Assembly: GCA_933228675.1 (NCBI GenBank)
Contig: OW121744.1
Location: 17,496,394-17,560,393 of the forward strand
Direction: 5' to 3'
Length of the DNA: 64,000 bases
From: Stomorhina lunata
Lineage: Eukaryota > Arthropoda > Insecta > Diptera > Rhiniidae
A model generated the notes under the pieces. It had not been told where the DNA came from and did not search any database. It worked only from the letters and a program-made list of their open reading frames with translations. Position 1 is the stretch's first letter, and each line of letters begins with the position of its first letter. A program made the translations under genes and the position numbers. This document shows, piece by piece, positions 43,675-54,300 of this stretch.

Positions 43675-44771
43675 GATGGAGGGAAGTGATTGGAGGCAAT
43701 AGAGTGAAAATTTTCTACCTCCATCGGAACTGGCACCCCAAATTTTCTTAATCTAGATTGATTGGAATCTTCCTCTCTTCTACGTTTAGGATTTGGAGTA
43801 TTATTTCTATAATTGCTATCGGTATTACGGAAATTATTTTGACAACCATTGTTACGATCTTGAAATCCATTTTGATAATTTTGGCAAGGGTTTTGGGAAT
43901 TATTTCTGGGATGTAATTGAAAATTGTTTTGGGAATTTTGAAAATATGGTTGATAGTTATTTTGAGGGTTTTGAAAATATGGTTGATAGTTATTTTGAGG
44001 GCTTCGAAAAGGAATTGGATATCTGCTGTTGGGGGTTACTAGATTTCGAAATTCATTATTCACGATCTGTGGTCGCACATTATTCTGAAAAAAATTCCTA
44101 TTCTTCTTAGGTTTAAAGTAATTATCACTATCAATTTCATTATTCTCTCTAAGAATCTTAACACCTGATTTAAAATCGGTCACTAAATTCGCATTGAGCA
44201 AAGCTGTGAGGTGAACCGGCAATTCCCTTTTTAAAACATTCAAACTACAATAATTGGCTTCGTTTCTGAAAAATAATTTTCTTTCTTCCGTCTCACTACA
44301 TAATTCGATCGCGTCGTTAATCCTACAAACTGTTTTATTTATTTCGTCACATAACAATTTACAACCGCTCTTAAATTTAATATTATTAATTCTTAAAATT
44401 AATTGAGATATTGGTTGATGCTCACCAAATTCATCGATCAGTGCTGCTTTCAAGGCTGTCCAATCCGTCGGCCTCTCTCTTCTTACCACATTCAAGGCCT
44501 GGTCGTGCAATGTTCGCAAAATAGAGTTGAAAAAAAGGACTCGATCATCATGCGGCACCAACGTGATGTTAGGAATGACGCTTTCAACACTTTTTATGTA
44601 AGTGGCCAGTTCATCTTTATGGCCACCAAAAGGATGAACCATCCTTAGGTTTTGCATGATAAAATTTCTTTGCTCCATATTGCTGTTGTTATTATTAGGG
44701 ATGTTGTTCTCGTTCATATTGCAGCTAATGATTAAATTTTCAAAATGATTAATGATATCGTCCATCAACAA
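43671..44771 (-). CDS. gag: Gag capsid polyprotein of the errantivirus
   Basis: 366 residues forming the particle shell. The central part has FGGHKDELATYIKSVESVIP and VRRERPTDWTALKAALIDEF, resembling the retrotransposon gag capsid region. The C-terminal third is Asn/Gln/Phe-rich, with NNYQPYFQN-type repeats and a basic patch PKRRREE. No Cys-His zinc knuckle is seen, as in many errantiviruses. The stop TGA overlaps the pol Met codons in the -1 frame. A shift-prone A-AAT-TTT heptamer sits at 43707-43713 in the gag frame, and the -1 frame is open from there into pol-type sequence. Start chosen at the first Met, MLMDDIINHFENL. A shorter start at the MDD Met is also possible. Confidence 0.92.
   Translation of the reverse strand: MLMDDIINHFENLIISCNMNENNIPNNNNSNMEQRNFIMQNLRMVHPFGGHKDELATYIKSVESVIPNITLVPHDDRVLFFNSILRTLHDQALNVVRRERPTDWTALKAALIDEFGEHQPISQLILRINNIKFKSGCKLLCDEINKTVCRINDAIELCSETEERKLFFRNEANYCSLNVLKRELPVHLTALLNANLVTDFKSGVKILRENNEIDSDNYFKPKKNRNFFQNNVRPQIVNNEFRNLVTPNSRYPIPFRSPQNNYQPYFQNPQNNYQPYFQNSQNNFQLHPRNNSQNPCQNYQNGFQDRNNGCQNNFRNTDSNYRNNTPNPKRRREEDSNQSRLRKFGVPVPMEVENFHSIASNHFPPS
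43707..43713 (-). promoter_or_regulatory. Candidate -1 ribosomal frameshift heptamer AAATTTT
   Basis: It fits the X-XXY-YYZ pattern in the gag reading frame, 36 bases before the gag stop, and a -1 slip enters the protease frame without a stop. A stimulatory RNA fold was not assessed. The same heptamer is present in the duplicated copy near 42,460. Confidence 0.55.
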
Positions 44772-45083
44772 TATTTAATGTTTCTTTTTTTTTTTTTTTA
44801 ATTTATTTTTGCAAATTATTTTGTCACTGAAGTTTGTTTTATTTGTCTTTTCAAAAGGAATTAGTTTTTATTTTACTTCTTCAATTTAATTGCTTTTTAT
44901 TTATACAGTTCTTCTTTCCATTAAAAATATTAGTTTGGTTTTCCACTTTTTTTGTTGTTGTTTTTTTTTTAAACTTAAAGTGTATAAGTTCGTTTGCGAA
45001 TCTTTTGCGTGGATCCTTTTTTCTTAAGGTTCCAAAATAAGTTCGCTGTGCGGATCCTTTTATATAAAGGATAACTAGGCAAG

Positions 45084-45097
45084 TACCGACTGCGCCA
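45084..45097 (-). promoter_or_regulatory. Primer binding site, tRNA-Ser type
   Basis: The minus strand next to the 5' LTR reads TGGCGCAGTCGGTA, complementary to the CCA end of a fly serine tRNA as I recall it (ending ACCGACTGCG plus CCA). The first T is also the last base of the LTR. Confidence 0.8.
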
Positions 45098-45382
45098 GTA
45101 ACAAATTAAAGACCGTTTTAATTTGGAGTTGATGTAAAACTAAAACTTTATTCATTCGCAAAATTTAATTTACTACAATAATTGTATTCAAGCCAATTCA
45201 GCATAAAAAACTTCTCATGAGTTTTTGTTTATTTCTTGCTTAATGATTTCTCACAAGACTCTTGTTTATTTTCCTTTATTATAAACAAGAATCTTGTTAT
45301 TATTATTTTTTCCATAAATACTTAATGGACAAAGTGCTGAAGTGGTTTCTTATGGTATATTGAGGGAATTGTGTATGTCACT
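45097..45382 (-). repeat. 5' LTR of the errantivirus
   Basis: 286 bp, same sequence as 37404-37689 by eye, followed by the TACA target copy. As the upstream LTR of a minus-strand element it would carry the promoter, but no core promoter motif was assigned. Confidence 0.95.
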
Positions 45383-45785
45383 TACATACATATATATTGG
45401 TTATAATGGGGTTTTGTGCACAGAAAAGTTTCTCAAGTCTGGCTTTGTAAGAAAACCCTGAGAAGAAAAGGAATTTAAATTGTACATACAAAAACGCTTT
45501 TGCCATCACACCAGACTGTATGTCGCCGATTTTATACATATATTCATGTTGTATATGGATTTAAAAGGTTCAAACATTTTTTTTCTTGGCCTTACCTTTT
45601 TATAAAGTCTAACAGGTTGAGCCCGGTATTAGTTACGGGCCCAAAATGTATGTTTCTAAATGGTTTCTACTTAACGATAAGTTTTCTTATTCGTATGTGC
45701 ATAAAGAATATTTTAGTTTATAAATTGCATTTCTAAAATTTAGGACCAAAGTAATCGGTTTTTTCTTCATTATAAATTTACCTAA
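45383..45785. other. Non-coding flank
   Basis: No gene or repeat is recognised between the errantivirus and the retrotransposon fragment that follows. Confidence 0.45.
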
Positions 45786-46295
45786 ATGGGTAATAATTAT
45801 GCAAGATCTCTGAACATCTATACCACTTATATCCGACCGAAAATGGAATACAACTCTCATGTATGGGCCGGTGCTTCAAAGTCTATTTTGGAGCTTCTCG
45901 ACCGTGTACAAGAGAGGGCGAAAGTGGTTATCGGTGACAGTAGGGTAGCCAACTCTATTGCCTCATTGGAGCATCGTCGTAATGTGGGTTGCGTTTCATT
46001 GTTCTATCGCTACTACAATGGCATGTGCTCAAACGAAATTAGGGATCTTGTTCCAGAAACCCGTACAATTCTTCGTAGCACACGTAACTCAACAAGGGAT
46101 CATCCCTTTGTAGTCGATTTTCCAGTGGATCGCACGACGCACTATAGAGAAAACTCGTTTTTTAGCCGCACATCACGAATGTGGAATAAACTTCCTGTAT
46201 CAGTCTTCTCCTCTAATTATGATATCCAAAGGTTCAAATCGAATATCCACAAACACTACTCCCTCTATCCTCCTTCCCACAACCTTTTTTCCTAG
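45786..46295 (+). pseudogene. Jockey/CR1-like non-LTR ORF2 C-terminal fragment
   Basis: A 169-codon open stretch corresponding to the C-terminal region of a non-LTR RT: NIYTTYIRPKMEYNSHVWAG, LLDRVQERAKVVIGDSRVAN, SLFYRYYNGMCSNEIRDLVP and SFFSRTSRMWNKLPVSVFSS, ending SLYPPSHNLFS. It has no RT catalytic motif. The upstream part of the element is missing, so it is a 5'-truncated copy, as target-primed insertion often leaves. AATAATAAAAAAAAA shortly after the stop (46,350-46,364) could be its 3' tail. It is better preserved than the related copy at 27.5 kb. Confidence 0.85.
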
Positions 46296-47216
46296 TTCCA
46301 TCACATTGCATATGCATACGTAGGGGTCATCCCCTGAGTGTTGGTAAAATAATAAAAAAAAAATCTCTGAAACCAAAACCTGATAAGCAACTAACTTTCG
46401 TCTTAGAGACACTTTCACATCAGTAAGTTTCTTCTATAGAAGAGACTCGGAAATCTTTGGGTTCCAAACGAGCCTTGTCACTTCTTTAAGACTTAAAAAA
46501 ATATTGCAGTTGCAACAACAACAACAAAGTCTCAGAGATTACACATTTACCGATTACGAACAAACACTATTAATTTATTAATATGGATTAGGCTGAAAAT
46601 GTTCTTTGAAATGGAAGGGTTCAAACTTTAGGTTTGAGTTAAAAATACAAAACAAGATTCATGTATGTATAACGAATATGATGTTATATATACATATATA
46701 GTTATCAACTTCAATCGGACTAAAATACACCCCGTAATCTAGCTTATGAATTTTTCAATTTTTCAAATATTCAAGAATGCCTTTTGCAAAATTTCGGTGC
46801 ACACTCAATTGAATCATTTCTTCTTCTATTGTTATTCTTGACTCCCAGTGGAGCATAGGGCCTCCATCATTTAATCATTAGAATAGACATAAATATGTCA
46901 CTACCCGAGATTTATTTGCATGTTACCATACCCTATCTTAAAATAATCATGTTCTCCAAAACAGTTTTGTATATCGGTAGTACAATTGTTTGCAATTACT
47001 GCGTTTTGCTATTATGTCGCAAAAAAAGGATAGACTTGTGGTTTCTTTTCTAACAAAAATGTTTTAATTTTCTGTGTCTTCTATAAAAAACGTGTAACCT
47101 TTTTAAAATTTATCAATTCTTTTCATAATATGTTGAATCAAAAACATGGGAGAATGGTATATTTTCTACACTCTCGACGAGCACATGCAAAAAGTACCAC
47201 TTTTTACAACCCTGCT
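46296..47216. other. Mostly non-coding; short RTE tail on the minus strand
   Basis: At 46,822-46,870 the minus strand reads MEALCSTGSQE and a stop, then AACAATAGAAGAAGAA, the same 3' end as the RTE copies at 33.5 and 36.6 kb. Nothing else is recognised. Confidence 0.5.
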
Positions 47217-48170
47217 GTTACTCCTTTATACAAATGTGAGTATTATAAGTTTGTGCCGATGTATGTAATGCATAGAAACATTTGTCTTAGACCCATCTTT
47301 TAGTATACCAACAGACTTATAATGACTTTCTGAGCCGATTTACCGATGTTAGTCCGTCCGTCCGTCTGGCTTTACGGCTGGCTGGACCCCATGTAAATCA
47401 TGTAATCAAAGTACAGGTTGCAATTCTAAAGATAATTTCGTGAAATTTGGCACACATAATTTTCACCACCATAGGTGGAAAGGGTATGAAATGATATAAA
47501 TCTCGAAATTTTGAAAAAATAGCACATGGTATATGTATGCATGTCTTTAAGACTTAAGGAAAACAATTAAGGTCCATATTTGACCTTAGTAGTGAAGGGT
47601 ATTATATATTCGGGCTTGACCGACAATAGCTTTTCTTACTTGTTTAATAGTGAGACCATGGCTATTGAAATTCGTCAAAATCGGGCCATTATTTATGGTA
47701 TCTCTCATAGGTCCCACTTTCCGGAATTGATATTTTGGCTACAAATATTAATATTTTTTCATAAAACAGATAATGCTTATGTTAATTAAAATCACTGTGA
47801 AAATCGGTCCACATTTGACCATAGCTCCCATACAAACTCTTCTGTCAAAACGCACTAAATGAGACAATCACTAAAATGCTCGTAAATGAAGATAATGAGA
47901 ATTTTTAGTTAATTTTTTTCATACATAATTTTTGTAACAACTTTAATCAATTTGCCAAATTTCGAGATAATCGGTCCACATTTGACCCTAGCTCTCATAT
48001 AAGTCCAAATGACGGAAACAGCTTAAATATATAAGTTTTGAGAAAATGTTTGTATGATGGCAAAATTTTGCAAATATTTGTATTTATACAGGAAAAATAA
48101 GACCTTTGACCTTAGTGGTGAAGGGTATCGTATGGTCGGGCTTGACCGACTATAGTACTTTCTTACTTTT
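47217..48170 (+). mobile_element. Helentron-like element, family 2, with a nested copy inside
   Basis: The 3' side is complete: subterminal repeat GGTGAAGGGTA (48117-48127), hairpin TATGGTCGG (48131-48139) against CCGACTATA (48146-48154), then ACTTTCTTACTT. The interior matches the 61.6-kb copy (GGACCATGG-type sequence, AAATCGG, CATTTGACCATAGCTCCCAT). The body is split at 47461-47641 by another member. The 5' subterminal repeat is degraded. The 12-bp satellite begins immediately after its 3' end. Confidence 0.6.
47461..47641 (+). mobile_element. Nested short Helentron-like element
   Basis: 181 bp with TTCACCACCATAGGTGG and AAAGGGTA at the 5' side, and AGTGAAGGGTA, a hairpin (TTCGGGCTTGACCGA) and CTTACTT at the 3' side. 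Comparing with the uninterrupted sequence near 61,790-61,815 (CACAGATATTTTGTTCAATAG) shows clean insertion into a T-rich site without an evident target duplication, as reported for Helentrons. Confidence 0.65.
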
Positions 48171-49905
48171 TATTACTAAATCTATGTCTTAGTCTATGTC
48201 TTAGTCTATGTTTTAGTCTATGTTTTAGTCTATGTCTTAGTCTATGTCTTAGTCTATGCCTTAGTCTATGTCTTAGTCTATGTCTTAGTCTACGTCTTAG
48301 TCTATGTCTTAGTCTATGTCTTAGTCTATGTCTTAGTCTATGTCTTAGTCTATGTCTTAGTCTATGTCTTAGTCTATGTCTTAGTCTATATCTTAGTCTA
48401 TGTCATAGTCTATGTCTTAGTTTATGCCTTAGTCTATGTCTTAGTCTATGTCTTAGTCTATGTCTTAGTCTAGGTCTTAGTCTAGGTCTTAGTCTATGTC
48501 TTAGTCTATATCATAGTCTATGTCTTAGTCTATGTCTTAGTCTATGTCTTAGTCTATGTCTTAGTCTATGTCTTAGTCTATGTCTTAGTCTATGTCTTAG
48601 TCTATGTCTTAGTCTATGTCTTAGTCTATGTCTTAGTCTATGTCTTAGTCTATGTCTTAGTCTATGTCTTAGTCTATGTCTTAGTCTATGTCTTAGTCTA
48701 TGTCTTAGTCTATGTCTTAGTCTATGTCTTAGTCTATGTCTTAGTCTATGTCTTAGTCTATGTCTTAGTCTATGTCTTAGTCTATGTCTTAGTCTATGTC
48801 TTAGTCTATGTCTTAGTCTATGTCTTAGTCTATGTCTTAGTCTATGTCTTAGTCTATGTCTTAGTCTATGTCTTAGTCTATGTCTTAGTCTATGTCTTAG
48901 TCTATGTCTTAGTCTATGTCTTAGTCTATGTCTTAGTCTATGTCTTAGTCTATGTCTTAGTCTATGTCTTAGTCTATGTCTTAGTCTATGTCTTAGTCTA
49001 TGTCTTAGTCTATGTCCTAGTCTATGTCTTAGTCTATGTCTTAGTCTATGTCTTAGTCTATGTCTTAGTCTATGTCTTAGTCTATGTCTTAGTCTATGTC
49101 TTAGTCTATGTCTTAGTCTACGTCTTAGTCTACGTCTTAGTCTATGTCTTAGTCTATGTCTTAGTCTATGTCTTAGTCTATGTCTTAGTCTATGTCTTAG
49201 TCTATGTCTTAGTCTATGTCTTAGTCTATGTCTTAGTCTATGTCTTAGTCTATGTCTTAGTCTGTGTCTTAGTCTATGTCTTAGTCTATGTCTTAGTCTA
49301 TGTCTTAGTCTATGTCTTAGTCTTTGTCTTAGTCTATGTCTTAGTATATGTCTTGGTCTTTGTCTTAGCCTATGTCTTAGCCTATGTCTTAGTCTATGTC
49401 TTAGTCTATATCTTAGTCTATATCTTAGTCTATGTCTTAGTCTATGTCTTAGTCTATGTCTTAGTTTATGTTTTAGTCTATGACAAAGAATAAGACATAG
49501 TCTAAGTCTTATTCTTTGTCTTGGACTATGTCTTAGTCTATGTCTAAGTCTATGTCTTTGCCTATGTCTTAGTCTATGTCTTAGTCTATGTCTTAGTCTA
49601 TGTCTTAGTCTATGTCTTAATCTATGTCTTAGTCTATGTCTTAGTCTATGTCTTAGCCTATGTCTTAGTCTATGTCTTAGTCTATGTCTTAGTCTATGTC
49701 TTAGTCTATGTCTTAGTCTATGTCTTAGTCTATGTCTTAGTCTATGTCTTAGTCTATGTCTTAGTCTATGTCTTAGTCTATGTCTTAGTCTATGTCTTAG
49801 TCTATATCATAGTCTATGTCTTAGTCTATGTTTTAGTTTATGTCTTAGTCTAAATCCAAGTCTATGTTTTAATCTAAGCTGTACTCTATGTCTTAGCCTT
49901 TGTTT
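48171..49905 (+). repeat. 12-bp satellite array C, block 1 (TCTTAGTCTATG on plus)
   Basis: About 1.73 kb (near 144 units) of TCTTAGTCTATG. Variant units (TACG, TATA, TAGG, TTTG) are scattered, more often at the edges; 48,541-49,010 is nearly perfect. It abuts the end of the Helentron-like element at about 48,170. Confidence 0.97.
49482..49520. repeat. Perfect hairpin inside satellite block 1
   Basis: GACAAAGAATAAGAC (49482-49496), a 9-base loop, then its exact reverse complement GTCTTATTCTTTGTC (49506-49520). It is a short inverted segment of satellite-like sequence within an otherwise one-direction array. Confidence 0.9.
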
Positions 49906-50730
49906 CAATCATATTATGTGTTCTTTAAATTTTTTTAAGCTGCTGTAGTGGCAAATTTTAATATTATTGTCCCACTGTAAACCTAAAGTCTTAATTTTTT
50001 TTTTTTTAAATCTCACATTCGAAACAACAAACTGGCAGACAGACAGACAAACCATATTTTTATTTTATTAATTTAAAGTCACTCTTGAACAAATCAAACG
50101 AAAAACAAAAAGAAAAATTCATTTAATTTGTTAATTGAAAGTGTCTTCAGTTTCAGAAAAAAATCAATTAAATTAAATTATTATTTGCGAACTAAAAAAA
50201 AAAGAGTAACTAACATATCAAAGTCCCTCCGTCCGTCTGTCTACTGTCACTCAATTTTCATAAATATATTTTGTTAAACATTTAAACATATGCACTTCAA
50301 CATTAAATATCTTTAAAAATTTGTTATGTATAATAAAAATTGAATTTTTGAAAAAATTATTTAAGCTCATTCTTATGGCAAAAAATCATCAACAAACTAA
50401 TTTAACAAAATTTCATATGTTTAAAACAAAAAGTGGAAAAATGAAAACATGGCAAATAAATTTTAATTGCTAAATTATCAGTTCAATGGATGATGATTTT
50501 TCAAATGAAAAGATACGAAAAAAATTAGAATCAAAACAAAAAAAACCACTGGCGCCATAAATTTAAGACAAGTATTAGACAGATTTTGATTCTGATACGA
50601 ATTATTGATATTCTTTTTTTATTTTATTTAATTTTTTTAGTTGTTTGGCTTTTTTAGTTATTTGGGTTTTTCGTTAAATAAGTTTAGAAATAAAGAGTTA
50701 ATAACTATAATACAATATTTTTGCTCCACT
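49906..50730. other. Non-coding spacer between satellite blocks
   Basis: AT-rich, with no gene or repeat recognised up to the MITE at about 50,731. CAGACAGACAGACAA lies near 50,037. Confidence 0.5.
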
Positions 50731-51285
50731 AAGAGCCACTTTTTGAGTTCGAGATCGGAGATTAAATTAATGTTAACCTCCAAATTTTGTTTTTGAGTGG
50801 TCGATTATCTTATTTTGTTCTCTAGTTTAAGCGGTCAATGTTGGTGGTTTAATCTTCAATGAGAACTCTCAAAACACACATGCATAATAAACAGCTGTTA
50901 AAAATACGTAAACAAACAGAAATTTATAGGTATTTTTTGGAAGTGCAGATGAAGATTTTATCGACTCCGAAATTTATGAAAATTTAAATAAAACAATTAT
51001 AAGAAAGTTAAGAACTATTAGAACACGGCCAAATCATTTTTATTTGTATAATAACTATGAAATTTGCGCAATGTCTTCTTCTTCTACAAAAAAAAGTTGT
51101 CATTTTGATAACACATTTGACATTTGCAAAAAAAGTTTGCCATTTCTTGTTGATCGATATGGCAACACCATGAAGTTTAAACCACCACCCAAAAAAATCG
51201 AATGCAAATAATATGCACTTTTAGATTAGTTAATTAGAGAATAAATTTAATTTTGATCTCAAACTCAAAAAGTGGCCCTAAGAAG
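50731..51285. mobile_element. MITE-like element with GCCACTTTTTGAG ends
   Basis: Left GCCACTTTTTGAGTTCGAGATC and right GATCTCAAACTCAAAAAGTGGC form an inverted end pair of about 22 bp with one mismatch; weaker inverted similarity continues inward (TTAAATT, GGTGGTTTAA/TTTAAACCACCA). CTAAGA lies just outside both ends, with one extra C on the right, so a target duplication of about 6-8 bp is possible. It has no coding capacity and lies wholly within the spacer between satellite blocks 1 and 2. Confidence 0.65.
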
Positions 51286-51327
51286 CTCTGTTTACTCCCT
51301 TAAAAAGGACAAACTACAACAAAAAAA

Positions 51328-54300
51328 AGTTTAGACTAAGACAAAGACATAGACAAAGACATAGACTAAGACATAGACTAAGACATAGACTAAGACATAG
51401 ACTAAGACATAGACTAAGACATAGACTAAGACATAGACTAAGACATAGACTAAGACATAGACTAAGACATAGACTAAGACATAGACTAAGACATAGACTA
51501 AGACATAGACTAAGACATAGACTAAGACATAGACTAAGACATAGACTAAGACATAGACTAAGACATAGACTAAGACATAGACTAAGACATAGACTAAGAC
51601 ATAGACTAAGACATAGACTAAGACATAGACTAAGACATAGACTAAGACATAGACTAAGACATAGACTAAGACATAGACTAAGACATAGACTAAGACATAG
51701 ACTAAGACATAGACTAAGACATAGACTAAGACATAGACTAAGACATAGACTAAGACATAGACTAAGACATAGACTAAGACATAGACTAAGACATAGACTA
51801 AGACATAGACTAAGACATAGACTAAGACATAGACTAAGACATAGACTAAGACATAGACTAAGACATAGACTAAGACATAGACTAAGACATAGACTAAGAC
51901 ATAGACTAAGACATAGACTAAGACATAGACTAAGACATAGACTAAGACATAGACTAAGACATAGACTAAGACATAGACTAAGACATAGACTAAGACATAG
52001 ACTAAGACATAGACTAAGACATAGACTAAGACATAGACTAAGACATAGACTAAGACATAGACTAAGACATAGACTAAGACATAGACTAAGACATAGACTA
52101 AGACATAGACTAAGACATAGACTAAGACATAGACTAAGACATAGACTAAGACATAGACTAAGACATAGACTAAGACATAGACTAAGACATAGACTAAGAC
52201 ATAGACTAAGACATAGACTAAGACATAGACTAAGACATAGACTAAGACATAGACTAAGACATAGACTAAGACATAGACTAAGACATAGACTAAGACATAG
52301 ACTAAGACATAGACTAAGACATAGACTAAGACATAGACTAAGACATAGACTAAGACATAGACTAAGACATAGACTAAGACATAGACTAAGACATAGACTA
52401 AGACATAGACTAAGACATAGACTAAGACATAGACTAAGACATAGACTAAGACATAGACTAAGACATAGACTAAGACATAGACTAAGACATAGACTAAGAC
52501 TAAGACATAGACTAAGACATAGACTAAGACATAGACTAAGACATAGACTAAGACATAGACTAAGACATAGACTAAGACATAGACTAAGACATAGACTAAG
52601 ACATAGACTAAGACATAGACTAAGACATAGACTAAGACATAGACTAAGACATAGACTAAGACATAGACTAAGACATAGACTAAGACAAGACTAGACTAAG
52701 ACATAGACTAAGACATAGACTAAGACATAGACTAAGACATAGACTAAGACATAGACTAAGACATAGACTAAGACATAGACTAAGACATAGACTAAGACAT
52801 AGACTAAGACATAGACTAAGACATAGACTAAGACATAGACTAAGACATAGACTAAGACATAGACTAAGACATAGACTAAGACATAGACTAAGACATAGAC
52901 TAAGACATAGACTAAGACATAGACTAAGACATAGACTAAGACATAGACTAAGACATAGACTAAGACATAGACTAAGACATAGACTAAGACATAGACTAAG
53001 ACATAGACTAAGACATAGACTAAGACATAGACTAAGACATAGACTAAGACATAGACTAAGACATAGACTAAGACATAGACTAAGACATAGACTAAGACAT
53101 AGACTAAGACATAGACTAAGACATAGACTAAGACATAGACTAAGACATAGACTAAGACATAGACTAAGACATAGACTAAGACATAGACTAAGACATAGAC
53201 TAAGACATAGACTAAGACATAGACTAAGACATAGACTAAGACATAGACTAAGACATAGACTAAGACATAGACTAAGACATAGACTAAGACATAGACTAAG
53301 ACATAGACTAAGACATAGACTAAGACATAGACTAAGACATAGACTAAGACATAGACTAAGACATAGACTAAGACATAGACTAAGACATAGACTAAGACAT
53401 AGACTAAGACATAGACTAAGACATAGACTAAGACATAGACTAAGACATAGACTAAGACATAGACTAAGACATAGACTAAGACATAGACTAAGACATAGAC
53501 TAAGACATAGACTAAGACATAGACTAAGACATAGACTAAGACATAGACTAAGACATAGACTAAGACATAGACTAAGACATAGACTAAGACATAGACTAAG
53601 ACATAGACTAAGACATAGACTAAGACATAGACTAAGACATAGACTAAGACATAGACTAAGACATAGACTAAGACATAGACTAAGACATAGACTAAGACAT
53701 AGACTAAGACATAGACTAAGACATAGACTAAGACATAGACTAAGACATAGACTAAGACATAGACTAAGACATAGACTAAGACATAGACTAAGACATAGAC
53801 TAAGACATAGACTAAGACATAGACTAAGACATAGACTAAGACATAGACTAAGACATAGACTAAGACATAGACTAAGACATAGACTAAGACATAGACTAAG
53901 ACATAGACTAAGACATAGACTAAGACATAGACTAAGACATAGACTAAGACATAGACTAAGACATAGACTAAGACATAGACTAAGACATAGACTAAGACAT
54001 AGACTAAGACATAGACTAAGACATAGACTAAGACATAGACTAAGACATAGACTAAGACATAGACTAAGACATAGACTAAGACATAGACTAAGACATAGAC
54101 TAAGACATAGACTAAGACATAGACTAAGACATAGACTAAGACATAGACTAAGACATAGACTAAGACATAGACTAAGACATAGACTAAGACATAGACTAAG
54201 ACATAGACTAAGACATAGACTAAGACATAGACTAAGACATAGACTAAGACATAGACTAAGACATAGACTAAGACATAGACTAAGACATAGACTAAGACAT

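Larger units (their letters stand above)
42073..44565. repeat. 1.25-kb tandem duplication within the errantivirus
   Basis: Unit 42073-43319 (1,247 bp) and unit 43320-44565 (1,246 bp) appear identical except for one extra G in a homopolymer (six at 42784-42789, five at 44031-44035). Each unit runs from inside the protease-coding part of pol to inside gag. The junction at 43319/43320 joins ACGTG (gag) to TTTTAATATC (pol). There is no obvious long homology at the breakpoints. Confidence 0.95.
37404..45382 (-). mobile_element. Errantivirus (Ty3/gypsy LTR retrotransposon with env)
   Basis: A 7,979-bp element bounded by two 286-bp LTRs that appear identical, flanked by the 4-bp direct repeat TACA (37400-37403 and 45383-45386). 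On the minus strand it encodes gag, pol (protease, RT, RNase H, integrase) and env in the classical errantivirus order, with a tRNA-Ser-type primer site and a purine tract. Identical LTRs imply a recent insertion. It is not structurally normal: a 1,247-bp tandem duplication covering most of gag and the protease start lies between full gag and full pol, so a Gag-Pol product would break. Its envelope frame is uninterrupted. The 17.6/297/Tom-like lineage is suggested by primer type and is tentative. Confidence 0.95.

Noticed and set aside
42546..44110. Plus-strand frames (98-105 codons, NYFDNHCYDLEIHFDNFG) in the errantivirus
   Set aside because: Antisense shadows of the Asn/Gln-rich gag C-terminus, present twice because of the tandem duplication.
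37404..45382. Calling the errantivirus an infectious or fully active provirus
   Set aside because: Although the LTRs look identical and env is open, the tandem duplication separates gag from full pol and the duplicate gag is frameshifted.
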